A stretch of DNA of 64,000 nucleotides from assembly GCF_041807905.1 (NCBI RefSeq), contig NZ_JBGVSA010000006.1, forward strand, positions 1 to 64,000, given 5' to 3'. The stretch comes from JBGVSA01 sp041807905 (GTDB lineage Bacteria; Pseudomonadota; Gammaproteobacteria; Burkholderiales; Rhodocyclaceae). This document shows, piece by piece, positions 44,523 to 53,212 of this stretch (position 1 is its first letter; each line of letters starts with the position of its first letter). The translations under genes were made by a program, and so were the position numbers. Under the pieces are notes generated by a model that had not been told where the DNA came from, did no database searches, and was given only the letters and a program-made list of their open reading frames with translations.

Positions 44523-45887
44523 TCATTGCGGCTTGTTGCGAGCTTCGCGCAGCAGGCTGATCGCGAGCCAGGCCAGCGCAAGGGCGCCAGCGACCAATAC
44601 TCCCCACAGCGTGAACTTCTGCCAGGCGGCGGCACGCTCGGCCGGGCTTTCGGCCGTGAGCCGCTCGGGTCCGCCCAGCGTCACGGCAGCGCCCAGGCTG
44701 GCCATCATCGGTTCGGCAAGCCCTGCGAAAGCGCGCTCTTGCTCCGGCAGGCTGGCGTCTGTCGCGGCACGCGCCCCCCAGGCGAGAATGAACGGGCCGC
44801 TGCCGCGCGCGTTGAAGACCAGTTCGCGCGGCTCGAACACGGCATACACCATCGGCGCGCCATCCCAGCCGGCGCCGCGCGCAACCAGCCGTATGGCCTG
44901 CGTCGTCTGGTTGAGCGGCACATCGGGCGATACCTGTTCGGCGCCGCCCGAATTCAACCGATAGATCACCGATGACGATACCGTCCGCCATGGCGTGGCG
45001 CTGTCGGGCCGCACGCTGATTTCCATCGGGGCGACCGAGTTGGGCTGCAGCAAGCGCACGCGCAACGCAACGGGCATGGCGGGGCGCGGCATGATGTATT
45101 CCATTTCGGTGGGCGAGACGATGCGCGACTGCAACAGCAGGGCAGGGCGTTCGATCTGCGCTGCCTGCGAGTGAATGCCGGTGGCTTCGACCAGTTCCGG
45201 GGCCGCCGCATCGAGGCGCAACATCCAGTAGCGCCAGTCGCATTGGCAATTCAGGTCGACATCATCCACGCGCAGACTGTCATTGCCAGCCTTGAGGTCG
45301 GCCAGCGGCGACGACGCCACGCGATCCCAATCGCGCAGATCGTTGCTGCCGAACACCGTCACGTGCCCGCGCCAGTTTTCTTTTGCCGCGCGCCATGCGA
45401 GGTGGATACGCGTCAATTGCGGTCGCGTCCCGCTCTCGGGCAATTCGAGCAGGTAAGTCTGGCCGTCGACCTTGCTGCCCGTGCTGCCGTCGGGGAGCGT
45501 GACTTCCACGCGGCGCTGGCCGGTCTGCACGACGATGGTGTCCTCCTGGCCCGGTCGCGCAGTCGTTGGTACGGCAAAGAGGCGGAGCGCGACGCGACTC
45601 TCCTGCGCGGGTTGCGCTGCCGGCTTGTCGAGCCAGAAAGGCACTGCCTGCCCCTGGCTGTTGAACACGCGCACATCACGCAGGTCCGGCCACGCGGTGC
45701 TGCCATAGAGTTGCTGCGGCAGTTCCAGCCGATACAGCGCGGAGCCAGCATCCACGCCTTCGATGCGCAGACCATTGGCAAAGTCCTGGGGCGCCAGCGG
45801 CACGTCGGCCGCGCCAGCCGCCGTCGACAGGGCGCACATTGCCAGCAGCACCGGGGAGAGGAGTCGTTTCAACATGAGGTTTCTCAT
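44523..45887 (-). CDS. DUF3999 family envelope protein
   Basis: About 454 aa: signal peptide (KRLLSPVLLAMCALSTAAGA), a large beta-rich periplasmic region with PSSNDLRDW-like segments (FGSNDLRDWDRVASSPLADL), and a C-terminal transmembrane helix (FTLWGVLVAGALALAWLAISLL). It fits DUF3999. Function unknown. It lies 5 nt after the DUF2339 gene and is surely cotranscribed; the pair recurs and probably forms one membrane complex. The start may be ATG 45887 or 45875. Confidence 0.8.
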   Translation of the reverse strand: MRNLMLKRLLSPVLLAMCALSTAAGAADVPLAPQDFANGLRIEGVDAGSALYRLELPQQLYGSTAWPDLRDVRVFNSQGQAVPFWLDKPAAQPAQESRVALRLFAVPTTARPGQEDTIVVQTGQRRVEVTLPDGSTGSKVDGQTYLLELPESGTRPQLTRIHLAWRAAKENWRGHVTVFGSNDLRDWDRVASSPLADLKAGNDSLRVDDVDLNCQCDWRYWMLRLDAAAPELVEATGIHSQAAQIERPALLLQSRIVSPTEMEYIMPRPAMPVALRVRLLQPNSVAPMEISVRPDSATPWRTVSSSVIYRLNSGGAEQVSPDVPLNQTTQAIRLVARGAGWDGAPMVYAVFEPRELVFNARGSGPFILAWGARAATDASLPEQERAFAGLAEPMMASLGAAVTLGGPERLTAESPAERAAAWQKFTLWGVLVAGALALAWLAISLLREARNKPQ

Positions 45888-45892
45888 CTGAT

Positions 45893-48601
45893 TCAGGTAG
45901 AGGTTTCCGCTTCCATCGGCTTGCGCGGCGGCAGCGGCGCGACGTAGCCGATCAGCAGGATCAAGAGCGCGACGCCGATGAACGCCACGGCGCGGGCCAG
46001 CCCGCCGCCGCGTGCGCTGTCGACCAGAAAGAGCTTCACGACGACCACGGCCAGCACGCCGGCTCCCGCCATCCATGCAGGGCGGCTGGCGCGGCGTTTG
46101 GCCAGCAGCATCAGGGCCAGCGCGGCGATGGTCCACACCAGGGCCAGCGTGGTCTGGATCAGGCGCGAATCCCACAGCGCCTCGCCGTCCCACTCGACGC
46201 CGCCGTAATACGCCAGCGCACGCACCAGTGCACCGTTCAGCCACCACACGGCCAGCACGCTGATGAGCGCCGCCGTCGGCACACGCCAGCGCGCATCCCA
46301 ATGGCGCAGCACATGAACGCGCCACAGCGCGAGCATCAGCAGGCTGAACGCGGCGGATTCTTCCAGCGGATTGAGGAGGGGCACGTACTGCCAGTTCGGC
46401 AGTTGCCCGTCGAAGAAATTGCCGATGACCAGCAGCAGGACCGCCACCGGCAGTGTCGGCGCCAGGCCCACCAGCCACCATGCCGCCCGTTGCTCACGCA
46501 CCGGCCACGCAAAGTGTTCGAGGCCCGCGACGACCATCACCGGCAGGGCCACGGCGATGAACTGGATCGCCATGCGCCATTCGTCCCAGCCCCAGGGCAG
46601 GCGCGCGGCGCGCCACATCAGTTCGACGGCGAAGAAGGCAATTGCGATCCAGCACAAGGCCGCGTGCATGCCGAGGCGCGCCAGTGGATGCGGCAGATCA
46701 CCCTCCACGCGACGCAATACGACGGCTGCGCAGGCCAATGCGACCAGCCAGTACGCGAGCGACAGGATCTGCGCATTGCCGACCAGCGGATGCCCCCGGT
46801 CAGAGATCGCCCATGCGAGCACGCCGGCAGCCACCAGCCACAACGACCAGCCGGCATGGCGCAGCAGCGGCCAGCCCAGCCTGTGGCCGACGCGTTCCCA
46901 GAGCAGGGCGGATATCCCGCTCAGCGCCAGCGCCGCGAGTGGCGCGATGTCGGCGTAGTGCCCGACGCGCCAGGCCCCCTCGAACACCCACCACAGCCAG
47001 CACAGCACGCCGGCCGTACCCGCCACGGCAGCGATGACACGACCTTCGATCCATTCGCGCTCGTCGCGCCACACCCAGCCGAGCGTGAGCAGACTCAGCG
47101 CCAGTACGCCGAAGACCAGCAGCAGGGTGGTGGTATCCATCGGCCACGCGAACGCCGCCGATGCCGCAGCCAACGCAACGAGCAGACTACCGCTCCACGC
47201 CATGCGGCGATGACGTTGACCGACGCCGACCCAGGCCACACCTACGCCCTCCAGCGCCCAGGCCAACGAAGTCCAGCGCGCCGACAATGCCAGCGGGATC
47301 GCCAGCGTGACGAAGCCGCCGCCCAGGGCGATGAAGGAAATCGCCAGCCGGCGGCCGGCTTCGGGCCAGCGGCGCATCAGCGTGCGCGCCAGCGGCAGGT
47401 AGATCGCGCCAAGGATGAGCGCCGAGAAGGCGGCACCCATCATCCAGCCTTGCTGGCGCATCAGCGCGTACTGGAAGCCAAACGCCACCAGCGGCGTGCC
47501 GAACACCAGCGTGCCATCGACAAAACGCAGCGAGCGCGTGTCATGGCGCAGCGCCGCAAGCGGGGCGAGGATGCCGAAGATCACCAGATTGAGGATCAGG
47601 AACAACTGGCAGCTCAGGTAGAACGCCGGTACGTACGATTTATCGGCCCAAAGCGCGGCCACGCCGAAGGTGAAGACGAAGCCGACGAGGTTCAGCGGTC
47701 GCCAGATCTGCCACACACTCACCGTCAGAATGCCGGCTGACAGCATGCCGTAATAGCTGAAGAGGCCAATGTGACTGCCGCCGCCCGTGCTCAGCAAGAC
47801 CGGCGCGAGGTATCCGCCGAGTGCCGCGACGACCGCGAGACTCTGTGCGCGCTGCACCACCGCCAGCGCCACGCTCGCCGCGCAGATGACGATCATCAAC
47901 GCGAAAGCTGCCGACGAGGGCAGCAGGTGGTACAGCCGGAATGAAGCGAACGCGGTGAGATAGAAGGCGCCGACCGCGCCACCTTGCAGGATCAGCGCAT
48001 ACAGCGGCTGTCTGTGCCGCAGGCGCCAGCCGATGCCGAGCAGGCCGAGGCTCAACAGCCCCGCGCCGGCCAGGCGCAGCTCGATCGGCAGCATGTCGTG
48101 ATCGACCGAATACTTGAACAGGTATGCAAGCCCGAAGAACAGCAACAGCACGCCGATCTTGGCAAGTGGGTTGCCCCTGAACAACCAGCCGAAGAGCCCG
48201 CTCATGGGGCTCGCGTCGCGGTGTCCGCCTGCAGCGGGCTCCGCGACCTCGGCGGTCTCGACGGTTTCGATCGCGGCGGGCGCAGCCTCGATGGTCGCCA
48301 TCGGAGCCTCGGCGGCCACCGGTTGCGCCGGGATGGGTTCCGGTGCGACGACAGGTGGCGCGGGGACGTCTGCTTCGGGGATGGGCTCGAGCGGCTCGGC
48401 GGCGAATTCCGCTTGCGCCGCCTCGGCTTCGGCCTGATCCACGATGGCCGGCGCCACGGTGCCGCTGGCGATCTGACGCTGCAGCGCGTCGAGCTGGCGG
48501 CGAGCCTCGTTGGCGCGCGACAGCGCCATGATGGCAAGGACGGGTACGACGAAGACGTAAAAGATCGCCAGTATCGCGCCCAGAGTGAAGAGGCTATCCA
48601 C
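45893..48601 (-). CDS. DUF2339 multi-pass membrane protein
   Basis: About 902 aa with more than 20 predicted hydrophobic helices. After one N-terminal helix (LFTLGAILAIFYVFVVPVLAIMAL) there is an Ala/Glu/Pro-rich cytoplasmic or periplasmic linker (about 45-130), then the helix-rich body starting FGWLFRGNPLAKIGVLLLFFGLAYLFKYSVD, the DUF2339 hallmark. Function unknown; it resembles a cell-envelope sensor or transporter. I prefer the GTG at 48601 with GGAG upstream; an ATG at 48664 adds 21 residues. First gene of the DUF2339-DUF3999 operon. Confidence 0.8.
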   Translation of the reverse strand: MDSLFTLGAILAIFYVFVVPVLAIMALSRANEARRQLDALQRQIASGTVAPAIVDQAEAEAAQAEFAAEPLEPIPEADVPAPPVVAPEPIPAQPVAAEAPMATIEAAPAAIETVETAEVAEPAAGGHRDASPMSGLFGWLFRGNPLAKIGVLLLFFGLAYLFKYSVDHDMLPIELRLAGAGLLSLGLLGIGWRLRHRQPLYALILQGGAVGAFYLTAFASFRLYHLLPSSAAFALMIVICAASVALAVVQRAQSLAVVAALGGYLAPVLLSTGGGSHIGLFSYYGMLSAGILTVSVWQIWRPLNLVGFVFTFGVAALWADKSYVPAFYLSCQLFLILNLVIFGILAPLAALRHDTRSLRFVDGTLVFGTPLVAFGFQYALMRQQGWMMGAAFSALILGAIYLPLARTLMRRWPEAGRRLAISFIALGGGFVTLAIPLALSARWTSLAWALEGVGVAWVGVGQRHRRMAWSGSLLVALAAASAAFAWPMDTTTLLLVFGVLALSLLTLGWVWRDEREWIEGRVIAAVAGTAGVLCWLWWVFEGAWRVGHYADIAPLAALALSGISALLWERVGHRLGWPLLRHAGWSLWLVAAGVLAWAISDRGHPLVGNAQILSLAYWLVALACAAVVLRRVEGDLPHPLARLGMHAALCWIAIAFFAVELMWRAARLPWGWDEWRMAIQFIAVALPVMVVAGLEHFAWPVREQRAAWWLVGLAPTLPVAVLLLVIGNFFDGQLPNWQYVPLLNPLEESAAFSLLMLALWRVHVLRHWDARWRVPTAALISVLAVWWLNGALVRALAYYGGVEWDGEALWDSRLIQTTLALVWTIAALALMLLAKRRASRPAWMAGAGVLAVVVVKLFLVDSARGGGLARAVAFIGVALLILLIGYVAPLPPRKPMEAETST

Positions 48602-48731
48602 GTGGAACCACTCCGTGAGGTCGGAGCGCGCAGTGTAGCGAGCCCCGCCCGGCATGGCATTCACCCATGCGGGCGGGGACGGTCAGGTGTTTCTGCTTAT
48701 GCAGCGGAAATTGGCGTGATGGTCGTGGGAA

Positions 48732-49760
48732 TTAGCCGAGATCGACGCCGACGCCCTTGAGCTGCTCGACGATTTCCGGGTGCAGCGGCACCCCCGCCTG
48801 CAGGTTGTGTCGCGCCGCCTGCCAGCCGCGCTCGCCCGGGGCGAAGAACGGCTCGGTCACGCCACCATTGGCCCGCAGATAGTCCATGTAAGCCGTGACG
48901 CGTGCCTCGAAATGCTCCGTGCCACCGAAAGCCGCCGGGTCGATAGCGATGAAGATCTTGCTGGTATCGATCTCGACACTGTTACGGCCCCCCTCAAGTT
49001 CGTAGCCGAACAGGCCATTGCCGAGCGCGGCGGTGAGCAATTCCATCATCAGCGCCAGCCCGGCGCCCTTGTGACCGCCCATGGGCGACACCGCGCCGGA
49101 GAGGATCGCCTTTGGGTCCGTCGTCGGCTTGCCCGTGGCGTCCACGCCCCACCCGGCAGGCAGTTCGCGGCCTTCGCGCAGCCAGGTGGTGACCTTGCCC
49201 ACGGCCGCCTGGCTCATGGCGATGTCGAGCACCATCGGGTCGCTGGCTGCGCGCGGAATGCCGATGGCAATCGGGTTGTTGCCGATGACAGGCCCCTTCG
49301 AGCCCCACGCCACCATGCTGTTGACGGCGTTGGTCGAGCAGATGCCGATCATGCCGGCCTGCGCCGCGCGCAGCGCGTAGGCGTGGGCACGGCCCCAGTG
49401 CGTGGTGCGCACGGCCACACAGGCGCCGATGCCGAATTTGCGGGCGCGGTCGATGGCCGCCTGCATGCCCATCATGGCGACCTGTCGGCCGGGGCCGTTG
49501 TCGCCGTCGAGCAGGCAGATCGCACCCAGGTCGCGCACCCACTTGGTGTCGGGCACAGCCTTGGCGCGGCCTTCGTCGAACGCGCGGACGAGGTTGGGCA
49601 GCATGCGTACGCCGTGCGAGGGCGTCTCATGCAGATCGGCCTCGGCCATGATTTCGGCTTCTTGTCGGGCCAGGTCGGCGGGCATGCCGTGGGCCGCCAG
49701 CACGGTGGCGAGTCGTTCACACAATACGGGGTAGGGGATGCGCAAATCCTGGTCGCTCAT
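48732..49760 (-). CDS. Ldh-family (malate/L-lactate type 2) NAD(P)-dependent oxidoreductase
   Basis: A 342-aa enzyme of the YlbC/DpkA family: DLHETPSHGVRMLPNLV (catalytic His region), ACVAVRTTHWGRAHAYALRAAQAGM, GNNPIAIGIPR and GGHKGAGLALMMELL. Members reduce pyruvate, malate, ureidoglycolate or delta1-piperideine-2-carboxylate. The substrate here cannot be set. It is followed by the unrelated DUF2339 unit and lies next to the island's left edge. Confidence 0.85.
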   Translation of the reverse strand: MSDQDLRIPYPVLCERLATVLAAHGMPADLARQEAEIMAEADLHETPSHGVRMLPNLVRAFDEGRAKAVPDTKWVRDLGAICLLDGDNGPGRQVAMMGMQAAIDRARKFGIGACVAVRTTHWGRAHAYALRAAQAGMIGICSTNAVNSMVAWGSKGPVIGNNPIAIGIPRAASDPMVLDIAMSQAAVGKVTTWLREGRELPAGWGVDATGKPTTDPKAILSGAVSPMGGHKGAGLALMMELLTAALGNGLFGYELEGGRNSVEIDTSKIFIAIDPAAFGGTEHFEARVTAYMDYLRANGGVTEPFFAPGERGWQAARHNLQAGVPLHPEIVEQLKGVGVDLG

Positions 49761-49911
49761 GGCGGCATGCCTTTCACTTCTGTAACGGTCGAGCTGCTAA
49801 GTCTACTGCCGCCGGGTGGACGCTGACAGTGCGGATATCGCCTGTAGCAGACTCAAGTTCGCGCTTGCGTTGCCGATAAGACGATTGTCGACTTGCCGTG
49901 AGTGTGCCGCC

Positions 49912-50106
49912 GTGAGCCATCCCCAACCGCTGCAGGACATCCACTTCACGCAATTGCTGGCGTTGAACGCCGCCTTCGAGTGCGCGCGCGCTGCGCAGCC
50001 GATTGCCGGTACACCGCTGGAAACCGCTCTGCGTCAGGACACCGGCGAGCCGTTCGAGGTCGACATGCTGACCTTGCTGCAGCACATGCTCGATCAGCGT
50101 CGCTAG
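49912..50106 (+). CDS. Small hypothetical protein
   Basis: A 64-aa frame starting at GTG 49912: SHPQPLQDIHFTQLLALNAAFECARAAQ, then TPLETALRQDTGEPFEVDMLTLLQHML. The composition is protein-like (amphipathic, acidic, no low-complexity), unlike the shadow frames around it. No clear ribosome site; an ATG 32 codons earlier (49816) is possible. No family recognised. Confidence 0.4.
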   Translation: MSHPQPLQDIHFTQLLALNAAFECARAAQPIAGTPLETALRQDTGEPFEVDMLTLLQHMLDQRR

Positions 50107-50559
50107 CGGCGAAGAGTCCAGCCCTTGTCTCCGTTTGCCAAGAGACGGGACGAGGGCGCGTGACCGCCGGTGCCATGATGCGGGTGCTGCCTCTTGTAAT
50201 AGTGATTCCAATGCGCCAGGGTCGCGCCGTCTTCCTCTGAGTTCCGGATCAATAGCCCGAGAGCACTTGAGCCGCGAGGGCCTGCCCAGTGGCGCCGCCA
50301 TGCAAGCCGCCAGACAGCAGTCCAGTCACGTGCTCGCGGTCACCCTCGCTCGTGCCGTGGCGAACAGTCGCTTGCGAGGCGGATACCGTGCGCCCGGCGA
50401 ACTCCCGAAGCAGCCTGGTCTTCATAACTGTCCAGTTCCATCACGCCACTGCGCGTAGCTCCCGTCTCGGAACTTGGCCCGTTCAGGCCCGGTTGCTTGA
50501 TCATCCTCATCCTTGTCCACTTTTCTGGCTCCATCAGCGGCGAGCCGTCTGCAACGCGA
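50107..50559. other. Intergenic region at left edge of the low-G+C island
   Basis: About 450 bases without a credible gene. Frames on both strands are short and unremarkable. Base composition shifts from the GC-rich chromosome to the AT-richer island toward its right end. No direct repeat or integrase remnant was recognised. Confidence 0.4.
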
Positions 50560-50588
50560 TTGCCTCGAATTTTCACAACTGATATATT
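50560..50588 (+). promoter_or_regulatory. Sigma-70 promoter of gntR-type gene
   Basis: TTGCCT and TATATT separated by exactly 17 bp: four of six and five of six consensus bases. Transcription would begin near 50595, which argues that translation starts at the later ATG 50625. Direct repeats GATATATTA and GATATACTA (50581, 50601) overlap it and may bind a regulator. Confidence 0.6.
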
Positions 50589-50624
50589 ACAAACATGATT
50601 GATATACTAGAGCAGCGCAGAGAT

Positions 50625-51422
50625 ATGCCACTTAGGGCTTTGCTGAACTCAGCAGAGTTGAGTGGGGAGGGGGCATTGCCTCAACAGATTTACGGCCTGC
50701 TCAGTGACTTGATCGTCCGTTTGCAGCTGGTACCCAACCGCAGCCTGCCCGAGCAGGAAGTCGCAGAGTGCCTGAATCTGAGCAAGACCCCGGTTCGAGA
50801 GGCCTTTATCAAGTTGGCAGAGGACGGACTGGTGCGTGTAGTGCCGCAAAGCGGGACGTATGTCTCGCCGATCAGCCTGAATCGCGCTTACGAGGGGTAT
50901 TTCATCTGTCATGCGCTGGAAACGGCATGCGTTGCGCGCGTCGCGACCAAACGCAGTTTTGAAGAGTTATGCCGCTTGAAGGCGATTCTGGCGCAACAGG
51001 AAGACGCGCTGCGCGAGCGGCGTTACGAGGATTTCTATTATCTGGATGAAGTGTTCCACGAATTCCTTTTTCGTATTGCCGATGTCCCGTTGGCAATGCG
51101 TTTTGTCACAGTGGCCAGGTTGGAGGTTGATCGGATCCGCAGCCTGAGACTGCAAATGGCAATAAGGCGTGTGGAAGGCGTATTTGAAGAGCATATGGCA
51201 GTCCTTGCCGCAATCGACGCCAAGGATTCCGAAGCTGCCCGCTCTGCGATGGCTTTACATATCGACACCATCAAAAATTCGATTGAAGAGATCGCGACAA
51301 ACCAGGAATTCTGGGATTTGTGCCATGTCGTCAATCGCGATATCCCTCGGCGGCGCTCGCGCAGGGTTGCTGCCGCGGCGAGGCAGGCGGACCAGGAGGA
51401 GACGGAATCCAGGTCTTCATGA
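50625..51422 (+). CDS. GntR-family regulator, FCD (FadR-like) subfamily
   Basis: About 265 aa. Winged HTH at residues about 20-80 (PQQIYGLLSDLIVRLQLVPNRSLPEQEVAECLNLSKTPVREAFIKLAEDGLVRVVPQSGTYVSPI), then an all-helical FCD ligand domain with FHEFLFRIADVP and EEHMAVLAAIDAKDSEAARSAMALHI (typical metal/ligand His). FCD regulators usually sense uronates, gluconate or related carboxylates. It is the first gene of the island and points the same way as the transporter and hydrolase genes, so it probably controls them. ATG 50595 is an alternative start but would be leaderless. Confidence 0.88.
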   Translation: MPLRALLNSAELSGEGALPQQIYGLLSDLIVRLQLVPNRSLPEQEVAECLNLSKTPVREAFIKLAEDGLVRVVPQSGTYVSPISLNRAYEGYFICHALETACVARVATKRSFEELCRLKAILAQQEDALRERRYEDFYYLDEVFHEFLFRIADVPLAMRFVTVARLEVDRIRSLRLQMAIRRVEGVFEEHMAVLAAIDAKDSEAARSAMALHIDTIKNSIEEIATNQEFWDLCHVVNRDIPRRRSRRVAAAARQADQEETESRSS

Positions 51423-51448
51423 GGTACGCCTGCAAGAACAAAAGACAT

Positions 51449-51512
51449 CCGAGCAGAGTACTCGGCAACATTCATGACAAAAAAATATTTATAGAAGAAG
51501 GACGTCGTCCTT
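51449..51512 (+). promoter_or_regulatory. Palindromic elements upstream of the importer operon
   Basis: Two inverted repeats in the 102-bp gap before the binding-protein gene: CCGAG/CTCGG containing GAGTACTC (51449-51465), and AAGGAC-GTC-GTCCTT (51498-51512). The second abuts the strong AAGGAGGAG ribosome site, and its CCTT could pair with AAGG of that site. They could be operator and translational control. Confidence 0.4.
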
Positions 51513-51524
51513 AAGGAGGAGAAA

Positions 51525-53126
51525 GTGAAGTCGCAAGCTTTCAAAGCCACGCTGTTGGCTGCGCTCGTTGCTTTAACGATAGGGAGTGTTCCGACTGCCA
51601 CGGCAGCCACGCCAAAGAATCAGTTGATTGTGGGCTTCAATATGGCCAACCTGACCAGTATTGACCCCCATAACACCAATTCCATCGAGTCGCACCATGT
51701 CATCGCCAATGTCTATGACAATCTGGTACGTCTTGATCCACAAAATCGCGGCAAGTTGATTCCTGGTGTAGCCGAGTCATGGTCAACGCTCGATGATGGC
51801 ACGATCATTTTCAAGCTGCGCAAGAATGTGACATTCCATACCGGCCGCAAGATGACGGCGGAGGACGTTGCTTATTCGCTGCGCCGCTCCATCAAGCTGG
51901 GTTTGCTCGGAGCGTCCTACCTCAAGCAGTGGGGATATACCCCGCAAAATGTTGACGAGAAATTCTATGCCAAGGACGAATATACGTTTGTCCTGGCTCC
52001 GGCTGATCCGTTGTCTCCCAACCTGAAACTGATGGCGCTGACCCGCACGGTGGGGGCCATTGTGGACAAGGAAGTCATCGCAAAAAACGAGAAGGACGGC
52101 GACATGGGCCGCGCTTGGCTGGCCTCGCACGAGGCCGGATCGGGGCCCTATACCCTGGTGCAATGGAACCCGAACGATGTTTTGCTGATGACCCGCGCCA
52201 AAGATTACTGGGGCGGCAATGCCAAGCTGGACCGCGTCGTGATTCGTCATTTGCCCGAGTCGCAGGTCGAACGACTGCAGCTTGAAAAAGGCGATCTCGA
52301 CGTAGCCATGCAGCTGGTTTCTGCAGACATCGACGGTCTGGCGAAGAACCCCAAGATCACGATCGAACGCGTGCTGGGTTCAGGTTATTACTATCTTGCA
52401 TTCAGCATGAAAGACCCTGACTTCGCCAAGCCGGAAGTGCGCCGCGCATTGCGCTATTGCATTGACTATGAGGGGATTAATTCAGGAATCCTGAAGAACT
52501 ATGGCCAGGTTGGAAATTCCATTGTACCCAAGGATATTCCAGGCTACGTACCGAATATCGGCAACAAATATGACCCGGCAAAATGCAAAAAGGATCTGGT
52601 GGCGGCGGGTTATCCCAACGGCCTGAAAAAGCAGTTGCTGGCACTCAGCTCCGTACCTTATTCCGATATCGCTACCGCAGTACAGCAAAACCTCTCCAAA
52701 GCAGGCGTTACGGCTGAAATCCGTACGGGCAACGGAGACCAGGTTTATGGGCCGATGCGCAATCGTCAATTTGAAATGATAATCGGACGAACGGGTTCGT
52801 CGGCACCTACCGATCCCGATGGCTGGGTACGTACCGTGGCATATAACCCGGATAATTCGGATGCTTCAAAATTGAGCAATCTGCAGGCCTGGCGCGAGTC
52901 TTACTTCTCGCCTGAAGTCAATAAACTGATAGACGAAGCGGGCAGTATCAACGACGAAAAGAAACGAGCCGAGTTGTATGCCAAGGCGGTGACACTGTAT
53001 GAAGAATCCGCTCCGCCTTTCATTCCTATTTCGCGTTTCATCGATCCTTTCGCACGCAGTTCTGCGCTGAAGAATTACCACCCCAGTCTGGTTGGTATGA
53101 CGCGCTGGAATGAAGTGGAAAAGTAA
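51525..53126 (+). CDS. Oligopeptide/dipeptide-type ABC substrate-binding protein
   Basis: A 533-aa SBP_bac_5 family protein: signal peptide ending PTATAA, then VGFNMANLTSIDPHNTNSIESHHVIANVYDNLV and the LAPADPLSPNLKLMALTRTVGAIVD region. The GTG start (51525) has an ideal AAGGAGGAG ribosome site. The family binds peptides, nickel, or oligosaccharides such as xyloglucan and mannan fragments. Here the genes for lyase and glycosidases downstream suggest oligo-uronides. First gene of the importer operon. Confidence 0.88.
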   Translation: MKSQAFKATLLAALVALTIGSVPTATAATPKNQLIVGFNMANLTSIDPHNTNSIESHHVIANVYDNLVRLDPQNRGKLIPGVAESWSTLDDGTIIFKLRKNVTFHTGRKMTAEDVAYSLRRSIKLGLLGASYLKQWGYTPQNVDEKFYAKDEYTFVLAPADPLSPNLKLMALTRTVGAIVDKEVIAKNEKDGDMGRAWLASHEAGSGPYTLVQWNPNDVLLMTRAKDYWGGNAKLDRVVIRHLPESQVERLQLEKGDLDVAMQLVSADIDGLAKNPKITIERVLGSGYYYLAFSMKDPDFAKPEVRRALRYCIDYEGINSGILKNYGQVGNSIVPKDIPGYVPNIGNKYDPAKCKKDLVAAGYPNGLKKQLLALSSVPYSDIATAVQQNLSKAGVTAEIRTGNGDQVYGPMRNRQFEMIIGRTGSSAPTDPDGWVRTVAYNPDNSDASKLSNLQAWRESYFSPEVNKLIDEAGSINDEKKRAELYAKAVTLYEESAPPFIPISRFIDPFARSSALKNYHPSLVGMTRWNEVEK

Positions 53127-53136
53127 AAAAGCACAG

Positions 53137-53191
53137 ATGGGTTTGCCTCGGGCAAACCCATGCCTCTCTGCCATCCGTCTATTGGGATGGC
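53137..53191 (+). other. Tandem hairpins after the binding-protein gene
   Basis: A perfect 11-bp stem ATGGGTTTGCC / GGCAAACCCAT with a 3-nt loop (53137-53161), then GCCATCC / GGATGGC (53170-53191). No T-run, so rather than a terminator they probably protect or attenuate the mRNA so that the binding protein is made in excess over the permeases. Confidence 0.5.
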
Positions 53192-53212
53192 AGGACTGGT
53201 GAAAGGATAATC

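Noticed and set aside
46301..47740. 479-codon open frame opposite the DUF2339 gene
   Set aside because: Gln/Arg/His/Pro-rich low-information product antisense to a well-supported membrane protein.
49774..50301. 175-codon minus-strand frame near the island edge
   Set aside because: Arg/Leu-rich, antisense to a more protein-like small frame and without start signals.
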